DNA of 64,000 bases from Vagococcus acidifermentans (GTDB taxonomy: Bacteria; Bacillota; Bacilli; Lactobacillales; Vagococcaceae), in contig NZ_NGKC01000005.1 in NCBI RefSeq assembly GCF_003987655.1, positions 1-64,000 on the forward strand, read 5' to 3'. Position numbers and translations under genes: made by a program. A model generated the notes under the pieces. That model searched no databases and was not told the DNA's origin. It worked only from the letters and a program-made list of their open reading frames with translations. Of this stretch, positions 40,018 through 50,347 are shown piece after piece. How positions within the stretch are numbered: the first letter of the stretch is position 1; each line of letters opens with the position of its first letter.

Positions 40018-41487
40018 ATGAACGGTGAGCAGATTAAAAATGCGCTACAACTTGTGAAAAAAAATGATACAGACTTGCGGCATGTCCGCGTCTCGCAAGT
40101 TCAACATGATACCCGCAAGGTAACAGAAAACACTTGTTTTGTGTGTATTGTCGGCGCTGTTGTCGACGGCCATCAGCTGGCCGACGAGGCGGTCGCCAAA
40201 GGTGCAACGCTGATTGTTGCAGAAAAAGAACTGTCAGTGGCTGTGCCGGTGCTCTATGTAAATGATACTCAAAAAGCACTCGCTCAGCTCAGTGTACTGG
40301 CAACAGGCAATCCCAGCAGCAAGTTGGGCATGGTCGGTGTCACAGGCACCAACGGCAAAACAACCATCACACACGTTGTGGCATCAATCCTTGATGACAA
40401 CAACCGTTCATCCGGTATTATCGGAACGATGTACAGTAAAATCGGCGACCGGCAAATTCCTGTTGCCAATACCACGCCCGACAGTTTGACCACACAGCAA
40501 TTGCTGGCGGATATGGTCGCAGACGGTCTGACCCATTGCACGATGGAGGCGTCATCCCATGCGCTCATTCAAGGCCGGGTGCGGGGAATTGATTTTGACG
40601 TGGCTGTGTTCACCAATTTGACGCAAGACCACTTGGAATACCACCATACAATGGAAGAATACTTTTTAGCCAAGAGCCTGCTGTTTTCACAGTTAGGAAA
40701 TGCTTACGGCGAACAGGGAAAACAAAAGCTGGCGGTCATTAACATTGACGATGCGTACGGCGAGCGCTTGATTCCCCTGACAGCAGCGAATGTTTTGACT
40801 TACGGCTGTCAAGGCCGGGGCGATATCCAAGCGCAGAATGTCGTGGTTACCAACCACGGCACGTCGTTTGATTTGCTGTTTTTAGGCGAGATTTATCCTG
40901 TCACCATGAAAATGATTGGCGACTTTAACGTGTATAATATACTGGCGGCATTCGGCGCCTGTTACGGGCTGGGGCTTGCGTCTGAGGCAATTATCCGGTC
41001 CATAGCGAAAATTGAAGGTGTCAAGGGACGGTTCCAGCTAGTACCAAACCATCGTGGAGTGACGGCAATCGTTGATTACGCCCACACGCCGGACGGATTG
41101 GAAAATGTATTAAAAACTATTAATAAATTTGCAGAAGGTGCGGTATACTGCGTTGTCGGTTGCGGCGGCGACCGCGACCCGTCGAAGCGGCCGGTTATGG
41201 CCGATGTTGCCATGACCTATGCCACACATCCGGTGTTCACATCGGACAACCCGAGGACGGAAGACCCGACAGAAATCATCAAACAAATGACCCGACATTT
41301 GAGCGGTAATAAATATGTGGAAATCGTTGAGCGGCGGGAAGCCATCGAGTATGCATTATCAAAAGCAGAAAAACATGATGTGGTACTAATAGCTGGCAAG
41401 GGTCATGAAGACTATCAAATTATCGGCACGACCAAACATCACTTCGATGATGTGGAGATTGTGAACGACTATTTTGCGAAACATTAG
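40018..41487 (+). CDS. murE: UDP-MurNAc-tripeptide synthetase MurE, meso-DAP motif
   Basis: Adds the third amino acid to UDP-MurNAc-L-Ala-D-Glu. The 489-residue protein has the ATP loop [10 protein letters not shown] (107-116), EASSHAL, the carbamylated-lysine segment YFLAKSLLFS, and DNPRTEDP at 410-417. In characterised ligases DNPR (R413 here) binds meso-diaminopimelate, while lysine enzymes differ at this site. ATG 40018 follows GAAGGAG by 7 nt; the in-frame ATG at 39997 lies before that site. It sits in the cluster where mDAP Firmicutes keep it. Confidence 0.93.
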   Translation: MNGEQIKNALQLVKKNDTDLRHVRVSQVQHDTRKVTENTCFVCIVGAVVDGHQLADEAVAKGATLIVAEKELSVAVPVLYVNDTQKALAQLSVLATGNPSSKLGMVGVTGTNGKTTITHVVASILDDNNRSSGIIGTMYSKIGDRQIPVANTTPDSLTTQQLLADMVADGLTHCTMEASSHALIQGRVRGIDFDVAVFTNLTQDHLEYHHTMEEYFLAKSLLFSQLGNAYGEQGKQKLAVINIDDAYGERLIPLTAANVLTYGCQGRGDIQAQNVVVTNHGTSFDLLFLGEIYPVTMKMIGDFNVYNILAAFGACYGLGLASEAIIRSIAKIEGVKGRFQLVPNHRGVTAIVDYAHTPDGLENVLKTINKFAEGAVYCVVGCGGDRDPSKRPVMADVAMTYATHPVFTSDNPRTEDPTEIIKQMTRHLSGNKYVEIVERREAIEYALSKAEKHDVVLIAGKGHEDYQIIGTTKHHFDDVEIVNDYFAKH

Positions 41488-41496
41488 GAGATAATT

Positions 41497-42462
41497 ATGA
41501 AACTTACAGAATTACTGATACCATTGTCACTCAGCTTTGCCATTGTCTTGCTGATCATGCCGTTGTTTATCGCTTATTTTCAGATGAAAAAACACGGCCA
41601 GGAAATACAAGATGACGGTCCCACATGGCACATTGCCAAATCAGGCACGCCCACGATGGGCGGTCTGGTGTTTTTGATAGCCATCGTCATTACGACAGTC
41701 GTAACAGGTGCTTGGCAGGAGTCATTAACGACCGGACTTTGGCTGATTATCTTTATTTTGGTGTTATACGGCGGGTTAGGCTTTTTGGATGATTTTATTA
41801 AAATTTTCAAAAAGCGCAATCTGGGATTGAACTCAAAACAAAAATTTCTGGGACAGGTGCTTGGCGGTCTGGTATTTTATCTGGCTTACCGGATGGAAGG
41901 ATTTTCCAGCACACTGACACTGCCGCTGATTGGCGATGTCCCGTTGGGGGTACTTTACGGCCTCTTTGCGATATTTTGGCTGGTCGGTTTTTCAAACGCG
42001 GTCAACTTGACTGACGGGATCGACGGTCTGGTGTCCGGTTTGGGAATCATTTCATTTGCTGCTTACGGCGTCATTGCGTGGCATCAGCAGCAGACAGACA
42101 TTTTGCTCATTTGCGTAGCGACTGTCGGTTCTTTGTTAGGATTCTTTATCTACAATAAAAAACCGGCTAAAATCTTTATGGGCGATGTCGGTTCACTGGC
42201 GCTGGGCGGCATGTTGGCAGCCATCTCTATTGCCCTGCACCAAGAGTGGACGCTCCTGCTTATTGGTCTGGTGTATGTGATAGAAACCCTCAGCGTGATG
42301 CTGCAGGTTGCGTCGTACAAACTGACCGGCAAGCGGTTATTCAAAATGGCGCCGATTCATCATCATTTTGAGATGAGCGGCTGGTCTGAATGGAAAGTGG
42401 ATATTGTTTTTTGGATAGTGGGATTACTTATGTCGGCGCTCACGCTGGCGATTATACTTTAG
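41497..42462 (+). CDS. mraY: Phospho-MurNAc-pentapeptide transferase MraY
   Basis: Membrane enzyme making lipid I from UDP-MurNAc-pentapeptide and undecaprenyl phosphate. The 321-residue protein has about ten membrane segments and the family motifs [17 protein letters not shown] (catalytic Asp pair), [24 protein letters not shown] and the MAPIHHHFE histidine loop. It starts 9 nt after murE. Confidence 0.97.
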   Translation: MKLTELLIPLSLSFAIVLLIMPLFIAYFQMKKHGQEIQDDGPTWHIAKSGTPTMGGLVFLIAIVITTVVTGAWQESLTTGLWLIIFILVLYGGLGFLDDFIKIFKKRNLGLNSKQKFLGQVLGGLVFYLAYRMEGFSSTLTLPLIGDVPLGVLYGLFAIFWLVGFSNAVNLTDGIDGLVSGLGIISFAAYGVIAWHQQQTDILLICVATVGSLLGFFIYNKKPAKIFMGDVGSLALGGMLAAISIALHQEWTLLLIGLVYVIETLSVMLQVASYKLTGKRLFKMAPIHHHFEMSGWSEWKVDIVFWIVGLLMSALTLAIIL

Positions 42463-42480
42463 CAAGGAGAATCTATACGG

Positions 42481-43845
42481 ATGAAAGCGACAAAGAAATA
42501 TGAAAATAAAAAGATTTTAGTGCTTGGTTTAGCTAAAAGCGGCGTCGCTGCTGCGGCATTGCTGCACAAGCTGGGGGCTTTTGTGACGGTCAATGACGCC
42601 AAGGAATTCGACCAGAATCCTGATGCCCAGCATTTGCTAGAGCTTGGCATCACAGTAATCACCGGCAGCCATCCTGTAGATTTACTTGATGAAGGGTTCG
42701 TTTTGATTGTCAAGAACCCTGGGATTCCTTATTCGAATCCTATTCTCGAAAAAGCAATAAAGAAACACATTCCGATTATCACCGAAATCGAACTTGCGTA
42801 TCAGATTTCAGAAGCCCCGTTTATCGGGATTACAGGTACAAACGGCAAAACAACCACCACAACGATGATTCATCAGCTGCTAAACAGCGAGCGTCAGAAA
42901 GGTCAGGCCTACCTTGCCGGGAATATCGGATTTCCGGCAAGTACTGTCGCACAAGATGTGACGGCCGATGATGTGCTGGTAACCGAACTGTCAAGTTTTC
43001 AATTAATGGGGGTGGATGAGTTCCGCCCGCACATTGCGGCTATTACTAACTTGTATGAAGCGCATCTGGATTACCACGGCGACAAGGCGGCCTATCTGGC
43101 AGCCAAGTGGCGGATTCAGGAAAACATGACAAGTGCTGATTTCCTGCTGTTGAATGTCGACCAGCCGGTGTTTCAAGAGCTGTCGCACCATACACAGGCG
43201 ACAGTCATCCCATTTTCAACAGCTAAAAAACTGGACAGAGGCGCATGCTTGTCACAAGGTGTGCTGCATTATAATCAGGAAGAAATAATACAGGCATCGG
43301 AATTAGGCGTGCCGGGCATACATAATGTTGAAAATGCGCTTGTTGCGATTGCTGTTGCCAAGTTGTCCGGTGTGTCGACAGCTGCTATAAAAGCAACGTT
43401 GACACAATTCAGCGGAGTGCCTCATCGGACGGAATATGTCGGTGATGTGGCGGGACGGAAATTTTACAATGACTCGAAAGCAACGAACAGTCTGGCAACA
43501 GAAAAGGCACTGAGCGGCTTTGAAAAGAGTCGTCTGGTCTTAATTGCCGGCGGGCTGGATAGAGGCAATGAATTTGCTGAGCTGATTCCGCATTTCAAAG
43601 GCTTGAAAGCGGCAGTGTTTTACGGTGAAACGAAAGAAAAATTGAAAAAAGCAGCCGATTCAGCCGGTGTTGAAACAGTTCACTTGGTCGACACGCTTGA
43701 AGAAGCTGTGCCTTCTGCTTTTTCGGAAAGTGATGAAGGTGATGCGATTCTGCTGTCACCGGCCAATGCCAGCTGGGACCAGTTTCCAAACTTTGAAGTT
43801 CGCGGTGAAACATTCGTTGCATTAATGAAAAAATTAAGTAAGTAG
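42481..43845 (+). CDS. murD: UDP-N-acetylmuramoylalanine--D-glutamate ligase
   Basis: Cytoplasmic Mur ligase adding D-Glu to UDP-MurNAc-L-Ala. The 454-residue protein has [21 protein letters not shown], the P-loop [33 protein letters not shown] and NDSKATN, the family series in order. It lies 18 nt after mraY and 8 nt before murG. Confidence 0.96.
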   Translation: MKATKKYENKKILVLGLAKSGVAAAALLHKLGAFVTVNDAKEFDQNPDAQHLLELGITVITGSHPVDLLDEGFVLIVKNPGIPYSNPILEKAIKKHIPIITEIELAYQISEAPFIGITGTNGKTTTTTMIHQLLNSERQKGQAYLAGNIGFPASTVAQDVTADDVLVTELSSFQLMGVDEFRPHIAAITNLYEAHLDYHGDKAAYLAAKWRIQENMTSADFLLLNVDQPVFQELSHHTQATVIPFSTAKKLDRGACLSQGVLHYNQEEIIQASELGVPGIHNVENALVAIAVAKLSGVSTAAIKATLTQFSGVPHRTEYVGDVAGRKFYNDSKATNSLATEKALSGFEKSRLVLIAGGLDRGNEFAELIPHFKGLKAAVFYGETKEKLKKAADSAGVETVHLVDTLEEAVPSAFSESDEGDAILLSPANASWDQFPNFEVRGETFVALMKKLSK

Positions 43846-43853
43846 GGATACGC

Positions 43854-44945
43854 ATGAGAGTATTAGTAACAGGAGGCGGCACAGGTGGTCATATCTACCC
43901 GGCTGTTTCGCTGGTGAATTATATCAAAGAAAAGCACCCGGAGTCTGAATTTTTGTACGTCGGTACGAAAAAAGGTCTCGAAAGTAAAATCGTGCCGGAT
44001 AAAGGCATTCCATTTAAGTCGATTGAAATCCAAGGGTTTAAACGCTCTCTGTCGTTGGAAAACGTCAAAACAGTTTATAAATTTGTCAAGGGCATTGCCG
44101 CTGCCAAGAAGATTATCCGTGATTTTCAGCCGGACATCGTCATGGGGACTGGCGGATATGTCTGTGGGCCGGTGGTCTACGCTGCTCATAAACTGCACAT
44201 CCCTACCATCATTCATGAACAAAACAGCGTGGCGGGCGTCACCAATAAATTTCTTGCACGCTACGTTGATAAAATCGGCATCGCTTTTGCGGAAGCGGCC
44301 GCCAGTTTTCCTGAAGATAAAGTCGTACTGGTCGGCAATCCAAGGGCGCAGGAGGTTGCAGGGACCGAAACATCCGACATTCTGTCAGATTACCAGCTGG
44401 ACCCGGGCAAACCGACGGTGCTGGTCTTCGGCGGCAGCCGCGGGGCATTGAAAATCAATCAGGCAATGACGGAAAGTTTGCCGCTGTTGGCGGACAAACC
44501 CTATCAGGTGCTTTACGGTTCAGGCGATGTCTATTTTGACACAGTGCAGACGGCGCTGGCCGATTTGCCGGCAATGCCCCATGTTAAAATTGTACCGTAT
44601 ATTAAAAACATGGAGCGCGTGATGGTCAATGTCGACTTAGTTGCAGGGAGAGCAGGCGCCACATCACTGGCAGAATTTACGGCATTGGGCTTGCCGGCAG
44701 TGCTTATCCCCAGCCCTAATGTAACGAATGACCATCAGACGAAAAACGCTATGAGTCTGGTGAACAAAGGTGCAGCTGTAATAATCAAGGATGCTGAACT
44801 AACAGGCGAAAAGCTCGTCAATGCGATTGATGGGATTATGGCAGACCCAAAGCGCAGACAGCAGATGGCGCAAGCTTCCCGCAAACAGGGGATTGCCGAT
44901 GCGACGGACCGCTTGTATCAGCTGGTTGAAGAATTATTGGCTTAA
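43854..44945 (+). CDS. murG: Undecaprenyldiphospho-MurNAc-pentapeptide beta-GlcNAc transferase
   Basis: Membrane-associated glycosyltransferase converting lipid I to lipid II. The 363-residue protein has the N-terminal glycine loop [12 protein letters not shown] (6-17), [32 protein letters not shown] and the donor-binding [22 protein letters not shown] (split over a loop). ATG 43854 follows GTAGGGAT. Confidence 0.96.
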   Translation: MRVLVTGGGTGGHIYPAVSLVNYIKEKHPESEFLYVGTKKGLESKIVPDKGIPFKSIEIQGFKRSLSLENVKTVYKFVKGIAAAKKIIRDFQPDIVMGTGGYVCGPVVYAAHKLHIPTIIHEQNSVAGVTNKFLARYVDKIGIAFAEAAASFPEDKVVLVGNPRAQEVAGTETSDILSDYQLDPGKPTVLVFGGSRGALKINQAMTESLPLLADKPYQVLYGSGDVYFDTVQTALADLPAMPHVKIVPYIKNMERVMVNVDLVAGRAGATSLAEFTALGLPAVLIPSPNVTNDHQTKNAMSLVNKGAAVIIKDAELTGEKLVNAIDGIMADPKRRQQMAQASRKQGIADATDRLYQLVEELLA

Positions 44946-44967
44946 TGCAGAATGGAGGTAAGTATCA

Positions 44968-46008
44968 TTGAGTAAAGACAAGAACGAGCCGAACGGTAAC
45001 GAGTCGGAAGATAAGCAGGTGATGCTTACACCATGGCAGAAAGAAAACCAGAAGTACCGGGAAATGAATGGGAATCAGCAGGGGGAAACGGCATCACACG
45101 AGACTTCGGAAGAAACGCCGGAAAAAGTGCCGCCACCTGCCGAAATACTTGATACGAGTCAAACTGAAAAAGAAGATTCACGCTTTGAAAATGTGAAAAA
45201 AAGATTCAAAGCGGCTATTGAACACAACAAAGAAACGTTAAAAAGACCCAAGACGCCACAAGAAAAAAAGCTGATAAAGCAGCTCATCCTTATTTTATCT
45301 GTTTTAGGCATGGCGATGCTGATTACAATTTATTTTATCTCTCCGTTAAGCAAAGTTGACAATATTGTCATCGCAGGAGTTGAAAAGTCCGACCCGCAAT
45401 CAATTGCGACGTCATCCGGTATTCGAGTGGGCGGACCGCTGTGGCAACAGTATCGTCAAAGGCAAGTTATAGCCAACAGCGTTTTGGAGGAGAATCCCCG
45501 GTTGAAGAGTGTCGCAGTTTCAATCGTTGATTTAAACCGGTTGAAAGTCAGCGTGGAGGAATACCCGATTGTTGCTTATGCGAAACAAGGCGACCAGTTC
45601 TTCCAAGTAATTGAAAGCGGGAAAATCATGCAGGATGAGCCTGTGACAGAATTTTCAGAAAAATTACCTGTATTGCGGGATTTTAAAGAAAATGATAGTT
45701 TACAAGAAGTGATAAAAGCGTATAATCAATTTGACGCAAGTATCCAGCGTCAAATTATGGAAATACAGTCGCTGGCCACCAAAAAAAATCCGTTCCGCAT
45801 CAAGTTGTTTATGAAAGACGGCAATGAGGTTATTGGGTTGTCGACGACGATTGCTACCAAGATGCCTTATTATGACAAAGTGGTCGCGGAAATGGATGAA
45901 AAAGGCGTCATTGACATGGAAGCAGGCGACTCTGGTATCTTTTCCTACCCGTTCAGTCTGAGAGAAAAGGAAGAGACAAAAAATTCTACAGAAAATTCAA
46001 CAGATTAA
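44968..46008 (+). CDS. divIB: Cell division protein DivIB (FtsQ)
   Basis: Bitopic divisome protein with a POTRA domain. The 346-residue protein has a long charged cytoplasmic region (about 105 residues, Glu/Lys/Gln-rich), a membrane helix (LIKQLILILSVLGMAMLITI), a POTRA domain starting KVDNIVIAGVEKSDPQSI, and a Ser/Thr/Glu tail. The start is TTG 44968, following GGAGG by 9 nt. murG precedes it and ftsA follows after 134 nt with its own promoter. Confidence 0.92.
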   Translation: MSKDKNEPNGNESEDKQVMLTPWQKENQKYREMNGNQQGETASHETSEETPEKVPPPAEILDTSQTEKEDSRFENVKKRFKAAIEHNKETLKRPKTPQEKKLIKQLILILSVLGMAMLITIYFISPLSKVDNIVIAGVEKSDPQSIATSSGIRVGGPLWQQYRQRQVIANSVLEENPRLKSVAVSIVDLNRLKVSVEEYPIVAYAKQGDQFFQVIESGKIMQDEPVTEFSEKLPVLRDFKENDSLQEVIKAYNQFDASIQRQIMEIQSLATKKNPFRIKLFMKDGNEVIGLSTTIATKMPYYDKVVAEMDEKGVIDMEAGDSGIFSYPFSLREKEETKNSTENSTD

Positions 46009-46062
46009 GTAAAAAAAGATGTAAGAAAACAGGTATTCTCCTTTCTTTACTAGTGATAGTTA

Positions 46063-46071
46063 TGATAGAAT
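46063..46071 (+). promoter_or_regulatory. Extended -10 promoter of ftsA-ftsZ
   Basis: TGaTAGAAT at 46063-46071 lies in the 134-nt gap between divIB and ftsA. A -35-like TTCTTT (46043-46048) is 17 nt upstream. No terminator is seen after divIB, so the gene pair probably has both read-through and local transcription. Confidence 0.5.
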
Positions 46072-46142
46072 TGTATGAGGTATCGGATAAAAAAGGGAAC
46101 GTCTGTTAAATATATAGAGAGGAAATAGGAGGGACACCTTTC

Positions 46143-47471
46143 ATGGCGAAAACAGGGATTTATGTGAGTCTTGATATTGGAACAACATCAGTGAAAGTTG
46201 TAGTCGCTGAATATATAGAAAATCAAATCAATATAATTGGTGTGGGAAATGCAAAATCAAGAGGATTGGACAGAGGGATTGTCATTGACATTGACAAGAC
46301 AGTGGAATCGATTCAGCGTGCGGTCAAGCAGGCTGAAGAAAAATCCGGCATCCAAATCCGAAGTGTCAATGTCGGTTTGCCGGCCAATCTGCTGGAAGTT
46401 GAAAAATGCGAAGGCATGATAGCCGTCAATACAGAATCAAAAGAAATTACTGCCGAAGATGTCAGAAATGTGGCAGCGGCAGCTGTTGTCCGCTCAACCC
46501 CGCCTGAACGCCAAGTGATCACGCTTATTCCGCAGGAGTACAAAGTCGATGGCTTTGAAGGGATTCAAGATCCGCGCGGTATGATAGGCGTTAGATTGGA
46601 TATGAAAGGTTTGCTGTTCACCGGACCGAAAACGATCATTCACAACATTCGCAAGTGTGTTGAAAAAGCGGGTTTGGGTCTGGATGAAATGGTGATTACT
46701 CCTCTTGCTCTGGCTGAGTCCATCTTGTCTGACGGCGAGCGGGACTTCGGTACGACAATTATCGACATGGGCGGCGGGCAGACAACCACAGCCGTCATGT
46801 ATGAAAAAGAATTGAAATTTGCACACGTGGAACAAGAAGGCGGCGAGTTTGTCACGAAAGATATTTCAGTGGTATTGAATACGTCGCTGACCAATGCCGA
46901 AGCATTGAAAATAAATTATGGCTATGCTTATCCGGAGCGGACATCCGTCAATGAAGAGTTTCCGGTGGATGTCATCGGACAAAACGAGCCGGTCAAAGTC
47001 AATGAAAAATATTTGTCGGAAATCATTGAAGCGCGCGTAGAACAGATTTTCAACAAGTCCAAAGCAGTACTGGACAGTATCGATGCGCTGGATTTACCGG
47101 GCGGTGTCATTTTAACAGGCGGTGCCGCCAGTCTTCCAGGAGTGATTGAACTGGCTGCAGATATTTTCAAGACAAACGTCAAACTGTATGTGCCGAATCA
47201 CATGGGCTTGCGTAACCCGATATTTGCCAATGCCATTGCCATTGTCGAATATGTTGCCCAGTTGGATGACATTTATCACATTTCCAAATTGGCTATTTCC
47301 GGAAATAAACCAAAGGCCAAACGCATGACGGAAGCTGCCGTCCAGCAGCCGGCCTCAGAAGTGAAAGCCAGTGATGCACCAACACAAGAAACTGCACCAA
47401 CGAATAATGAATCCAAAGAGACCGGCGTGGTCGGCAAACTCAAAGGATTATTGTCCAATATATTTGATTAA
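46143..47471 (+). CDS. ftsA: Cell division protein FtsA
   Basis: Actin-like ATPase tethering FtsZ to the membrane. The 442-residue protein has phosphate-1 YVSLDIGTTSVKVVVAE, the 1C domain, TTIIDMGGGQTTTAVM, GVILTGGAASLPG, and a C-terminal amphipathic helix (VGKLKGLLSNIFD) for membrane binding. The linker before it is Gln/Ala/Ser-rich. ATG 46143 follows AGGAGGGA. Confidence 0.96.
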   Translation: MAKTGIYVSLDIGTTSVKVVVAEYIENQINIIGVGNAKSRGLDRGIVIDIDKTVESIQRAVKQAEEKSGIQIRSVNVGLPANLLEVEKCEGMIAVNTESKEITAEDVRNVAAAAVVRSTPPERQVITLIPQEYKVDGFEGIQDPRGMIGVRLDMKGLLFTGPKTIIHNIRKCVEKAGLGLDEMVITPLALAESILSDGERDFGTTIIDMGGGQTTTAVMYEKELKFAHVEQEGGEFVTKDISVVLNTSLTNAEALKINYGYAYPERTSVNEEFPVDVIGQNEPVKVNEKYLSEIIEARVEQIFNKSKAVLDSIDALDLPGGVILTGGAASLPGVIELAADIFKTNVKLYVPNHMGLRNPIFANAIAIVEYVAQLDDIYHISKLAISGNKPKAKRMTEAAVQQPASEVKASDAPTQETAPTNNESKETGVVGKLKGLLSNIFD

Positions 47472-47492
47472 TTCGAAAGGGGAAAAAGAATA

Positions 47493-48728
47493 ATGAATTT
47501 TTCTTTAGATAATGACATGCATACTGGCGCTGTAATCAAAGTAGTCGGTGTCGGCGGGGCAGGCGGCAATGCTGTCAACCGCATGATTGACGAAAATGTC
47601 AAAGGCGTTGAGTTTATTGTCGCAAACACAGATGTACAAGCACTTAAAAATTCAAAAGCTGAAACCGTGATTCAATTAGGACCTAAGTTTACTAAAGGAT
47701 TAGGTGCAGGATCATTGCCGGAAGTCGGTATGAAAGCGGCAGAGGAAAGCGAATCAGCCATTGCCGAGGCGTTGGAGGGGGCCGATCTGGTCTTCATCAC
47801 TGCCGGCATGGGCGGCGGAACAGGTACAGGTGCCGCACCGATCGTGGCCCGGATTGCCAAAGGCCAGGGCGCGCTGACTGTCGGCGTAGTGACCCGTCCG
47901 TTCAGTTTTGAAGGACCGAAACGCAGCCGCTTTGCTGCAGAAGGAATTTCTCAGCTGAAAGAAAATGTGGATACACTGGTTATTATTTCCAACAACCGTC
48001 TGCTTGAAGTTGTCGATAAAAAGACACCGATGCTGGAAGCTTTCCGAGAAGCGGACAACGTCCTGCGTCAAGGGGTCCAAGGTATCTCTGATTTAATTAC
48101 TTCTCCGGGCTATGTCAATCTTGACTTTGCCGACGTGAAGACTGTGATGGAAAATCAGGGGACGGCGCTGATGGGGATTGGTGTGGCCAGCGGTGAAGAA
48201 AGAGTCATCGAGGCAACCAAAAAAGCCATCGCGTCTCCGCTGCTTGAAACATCTATCGACGGTGCCGAGCAAGTCCTGCTTAACATCACCGGCGGTCTGG
48301 ACATGACATTGTTCGAAGCACAGGATGCTTCTGAAATCGTGTCAAGCGCTGCAAGCGGCGATGTCAATATTATTTTGGGAACATCTATTAATGAAAATCT
48401 TGGCGATGAGATTGTCGTGACAGTCATTGCAACAGGTATTGATCCGGGAAAAAAGGAACGCGGTCATTCTAGAGGAGCGAGTCAGCCAGGACATGGTCTG
48501 GCTTCAAAGTCAGTTAGAATGACCAAAGATATCGAACCGGCTGCAACTACTGAAAGCGACAGCGCGTTCGGCGATTGGGATATTCGCCGCGAACCGAGCG
48601 TCCGCAACACACCGGAAGAGAGTCCGTTCGATTCCATCGAAAAAAAAGATTTTGACACGTTTAAAGAAGACGATTCTTCAGACGATGACGAGTTGAGCAC
48701 ACCGCCATTTTTCAGAAGAAAAAGGTAA
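47493..48728 (+). CDS. ftsZ: Cell division protein FtsZ
   Basis: Tubulin-like GTPase forming the Z-ring. The 411-residue protein has [15 protein letters not shown], the tubulin signature [24 protein letters not shown], and the T7 loop [12 protein letters not shown] variable linker (about 320-395) is followed by the conserved C-terminal peptide [12 protein letters not shown], which binds FtsA and SepF. It follows ftsA after 21 nt. Confidence 0.97.
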   Translation: MNFSLDNDMHTGAVIKVVGVGGAGGNAVNRMIDENVKGVEFIVANTDVQALKNSKAETVIQLGPKFTKGLGAGSLPEVGMKAAEESESAIAEALEGADLVFITAGMGGGTGTGAAPIVARIAKGQGALTVGVVTRPFSFEGPKRSRFAAEGISQLKENVDTLVIISNNRLLEVVDKKTPMLEAFREADNVLRQGVQGISDLITSPGYVNLDFADVKTVMENQGTALMGIGVASGEERVIEATKKAIASPLLETSIDGAEQVLLNITGGLDMTLFEAQDASEIVSSAASGDVNIILGTSINENLGDEIVVTVIATGIDPGKKERGHSRGASQPGHGLASKSVRMTKDIEPAATTESDSAFGDWDIRREPSVRNTPEESPFDSIEKKDFDTFKEDDSSDDDELSTPPFFRRKR

Positions 48729-48737
48729 GGGAGTGAC

Positions 48738-49427
48738 TTGAGATTGCAAGCAGAGCATATTAAGGCAAACGTTGCCGCTATTCAAGAAAAGATAGAGGCT
48801 GCCTGTCTGGCTGCTGGCCGCAGTCTTGATGATGTGACATTGGTTTGTGTCAGTAAATCAGTGTCGCCTGAAACTGCCGCTTTAGTGGTGGATTCAGGTG
48901 TGACACATCTGGCAGAGAACCGCATGGAAAAACTTTTAGAAAAAAAGGCTGCCTTACAAGCGAAGGAACCGATTATCTGGCATTTTGTCGGCAACTTGCA
49001 GCGGCGTAAGGTAAAGTCCGTGATTAATGAAATCGACTATTTTCACGCACTATCCAGTCTGTCTTTGGCAGCCGAAATTGAAAAACGAGCTGAAAAACCA
49101 ATTAAGTGCTTTGTTCAAGTCAATGTGTCAGGGGAAGAAAGCAAACAAGGTGTCACGCCTGATGAGGCGGCGCACTTTGTGGCGCAAGTGTCAGCATACC
49201 CGAAGATACAAGTTGTGGGTTTGATGACGATGGCTCCCATTGATGCAACTGACAGCGAGTTGCTGGATTATTTCAGTACACTGAGGCAATTACGGGATGT
49301 CATCCGGGCTGCCGGTCATGCACATGCTCCTTGTCGGGAGTTAAGCATGGGGATGAGCCGGGACTTTGAACAGGCGATACAAGCTGGAGCTACTTTTATC
49401 CGCGTTGGTTCAGCATTCTTTGAGTAA
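48738..49427 (+). CDS. ylmE: YggS/YlmE family pyridoxal phosphate-binding protein
   Basis: PLP-binding protein involved in vitamin B6 and amino-acid homeostasis, without known enzymatic activity. The 229-residue protein has VTLVCVSKSVSPE with the PLP lysine, AENRMEKLLEK, WHFVGNLQRRKVK, CFVQVNVSGEESKQGV and ELSMGMSRDFEQAI. TTG 48738 is 4 nt from AAGGGAG; TTG 48744 is the alternative. It is the first gene of the usual ylmEFGH set (YlmF is SepF here). Confidence 0.93.
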   Translation: MRLQAEHIKANVAAIQEKIEAACLAAGRSLDDVTLVCVSKSVSPETAALVVDSGVTHLAENRMEKLLEKKAALQAKEPIIWHFVGNLQRRKVKSVINEIDYFHALSSLSLAAEIEKRAEKPIKCFVQVNVSGEESKQGVTPDEAAHFVAQVSAYPKIQVVGLMTMAPIDATDSELLDYFSTLRQLRDVIRAAGHAHAPCRELSMGMSRDFEQAIQAGATFIRVGSAFFE

Positions 49428-49455
49428 CACGAAAGAGGTGGAAAAGGATTTGAAA

Positions 49456-50016
49456 ATGTTTAACCCGAAGAAATTCTCAAGCTTTTTTGGCTTAGATGAT
49501 ACAGTAGAAGAGTACGAATATGCACCGGAGACTCCGCATCAGCAAGAGTCCGTGCAAGAAAGCCGGGGCATATCCTCATTGTTCCAGCGTTCATCTGAAA
49601 ACAGAGAATTTGAAAACGAAACGCCGGTTTCCTCTCCTTCTTCTGAACAATTAGCGAACAATAAAGTAGTTGAAATGAATGCTTTTCAATCGGTCCCCGA
49701 AGCTAATCGACAGAGCAAGGCGGACGTAAGCCAGGCGCTGACACGAAAAATCACCGTTATCGAGCCGAAAACTTACACAGAAGGCAAGGCAATTGCCAAG
49801 GCGCTTTTCAGAAAAGAAATTGTGATTATTAATTTTTCGGCAATAGATGAACAACAAGCACGACGAATCGTTGATTTCACAACCGGCACGGTGTATGCAC
49901 TGGACGGCGATATCCAGCGCATCGGCGATGAAATTTTTCTCTGTACGCCGGCAAGCATCGAAATTGATTCGTCTGTTGCCAAGAGCCTGATAAGCACTCA
50001 GTTTTCTGATTATTAA
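49456..50016 (+). CDS. sepF: Cell division protein SepF
   Basis: Ring-forming protein that anchors FtsZ to the membrane and helps assemble the septum. The 186-residue protein has a possible amphipathic N-terminal helix (MFNPKKFSSFFGL), a Glu/Ser-rich linker, and the C-terminal SepF domain (ITVIEPKTYTEGKAIAKALF, VIINFSAIDEQQARRIVDF). ATG 49456 lies 7 nt after AAAGGA; an upstream TTG is only 1 nt away from it. Confidence 0.94.
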   Translation: MFNPKKFSSFFGLDDTVEEYEYAPETPHQQESVQESRGISSLFQRSSENREFENETPVSSPSSEQLANNKVVEMNAFQSVPEANRQSKADVSQALTRKITVIEPKTYTEGKAIAKALFRKEIVIINFSAIDEQQARRIVDFTTGTVYALDGDIQRIGDEIFLCTPASIEIDSSVAKSLISTQFSDY

Positions 50017-50030
50017 AAGGAAGTGAACAG

Positions 50031-50318
50031 GTGATATTTGTCTATAAGCTTTTTAACCTGCTTTTTGAGGTTGTTCATATTTATTCGATTATCCTGGTGA
50101 TTTATGCGCTGCTGTCCTGGTTTCCGGGTGCGTATGATACAGCATTGGGACGATTTATTATTAAAATTTCACGACCGTATTTAAGTTTGTTCGACCACTT
50201 GAATCTGTCGTTCGGTCCGATTGATTTCACGATTATTGTGGCAATTCTTGCACTGGAGTTGTCCAGTCAAGGACTGTATTTAATTGTTAGCAGAATCATG
50301 TTTGGACTTCTCTATTAG
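50031..50318 (+). CDS. ylmG: YggT family membrane protein YlmG
   Basis: Small membrane protein of the YggT family, 95 residues, with two membrane helices (YSIILVIYALLSWF, IDFTIIVAILALELSSQGLY) and the conserved RPYLSLF segment between them. It is always found beside sepF in Firmicutes; a role in membrane or division organisation is suspected. The start is GTG 50031 after AAGGAAG. Confidence 0.9.
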   Translation: MIFVYKLFNLLFEVVHIYSIILVIYALLSWFPGAYDTALGRFIIKISRPYLSLFDHLNLSFGPIDFTIIVAILALELSSQGLYLIVSRIMFGLLY

Positions 50319-50347
50319 TAAAATTGCATAGAAAGGATGTGATTCTA

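Noticed and set aside
45010-45260. Highly charged stretch in divIB taken as foreign or disordered insertion
   Set aside because: Long charged cytoplasmic regions are usual for DivIB of Gram-positive cocci and relatives.
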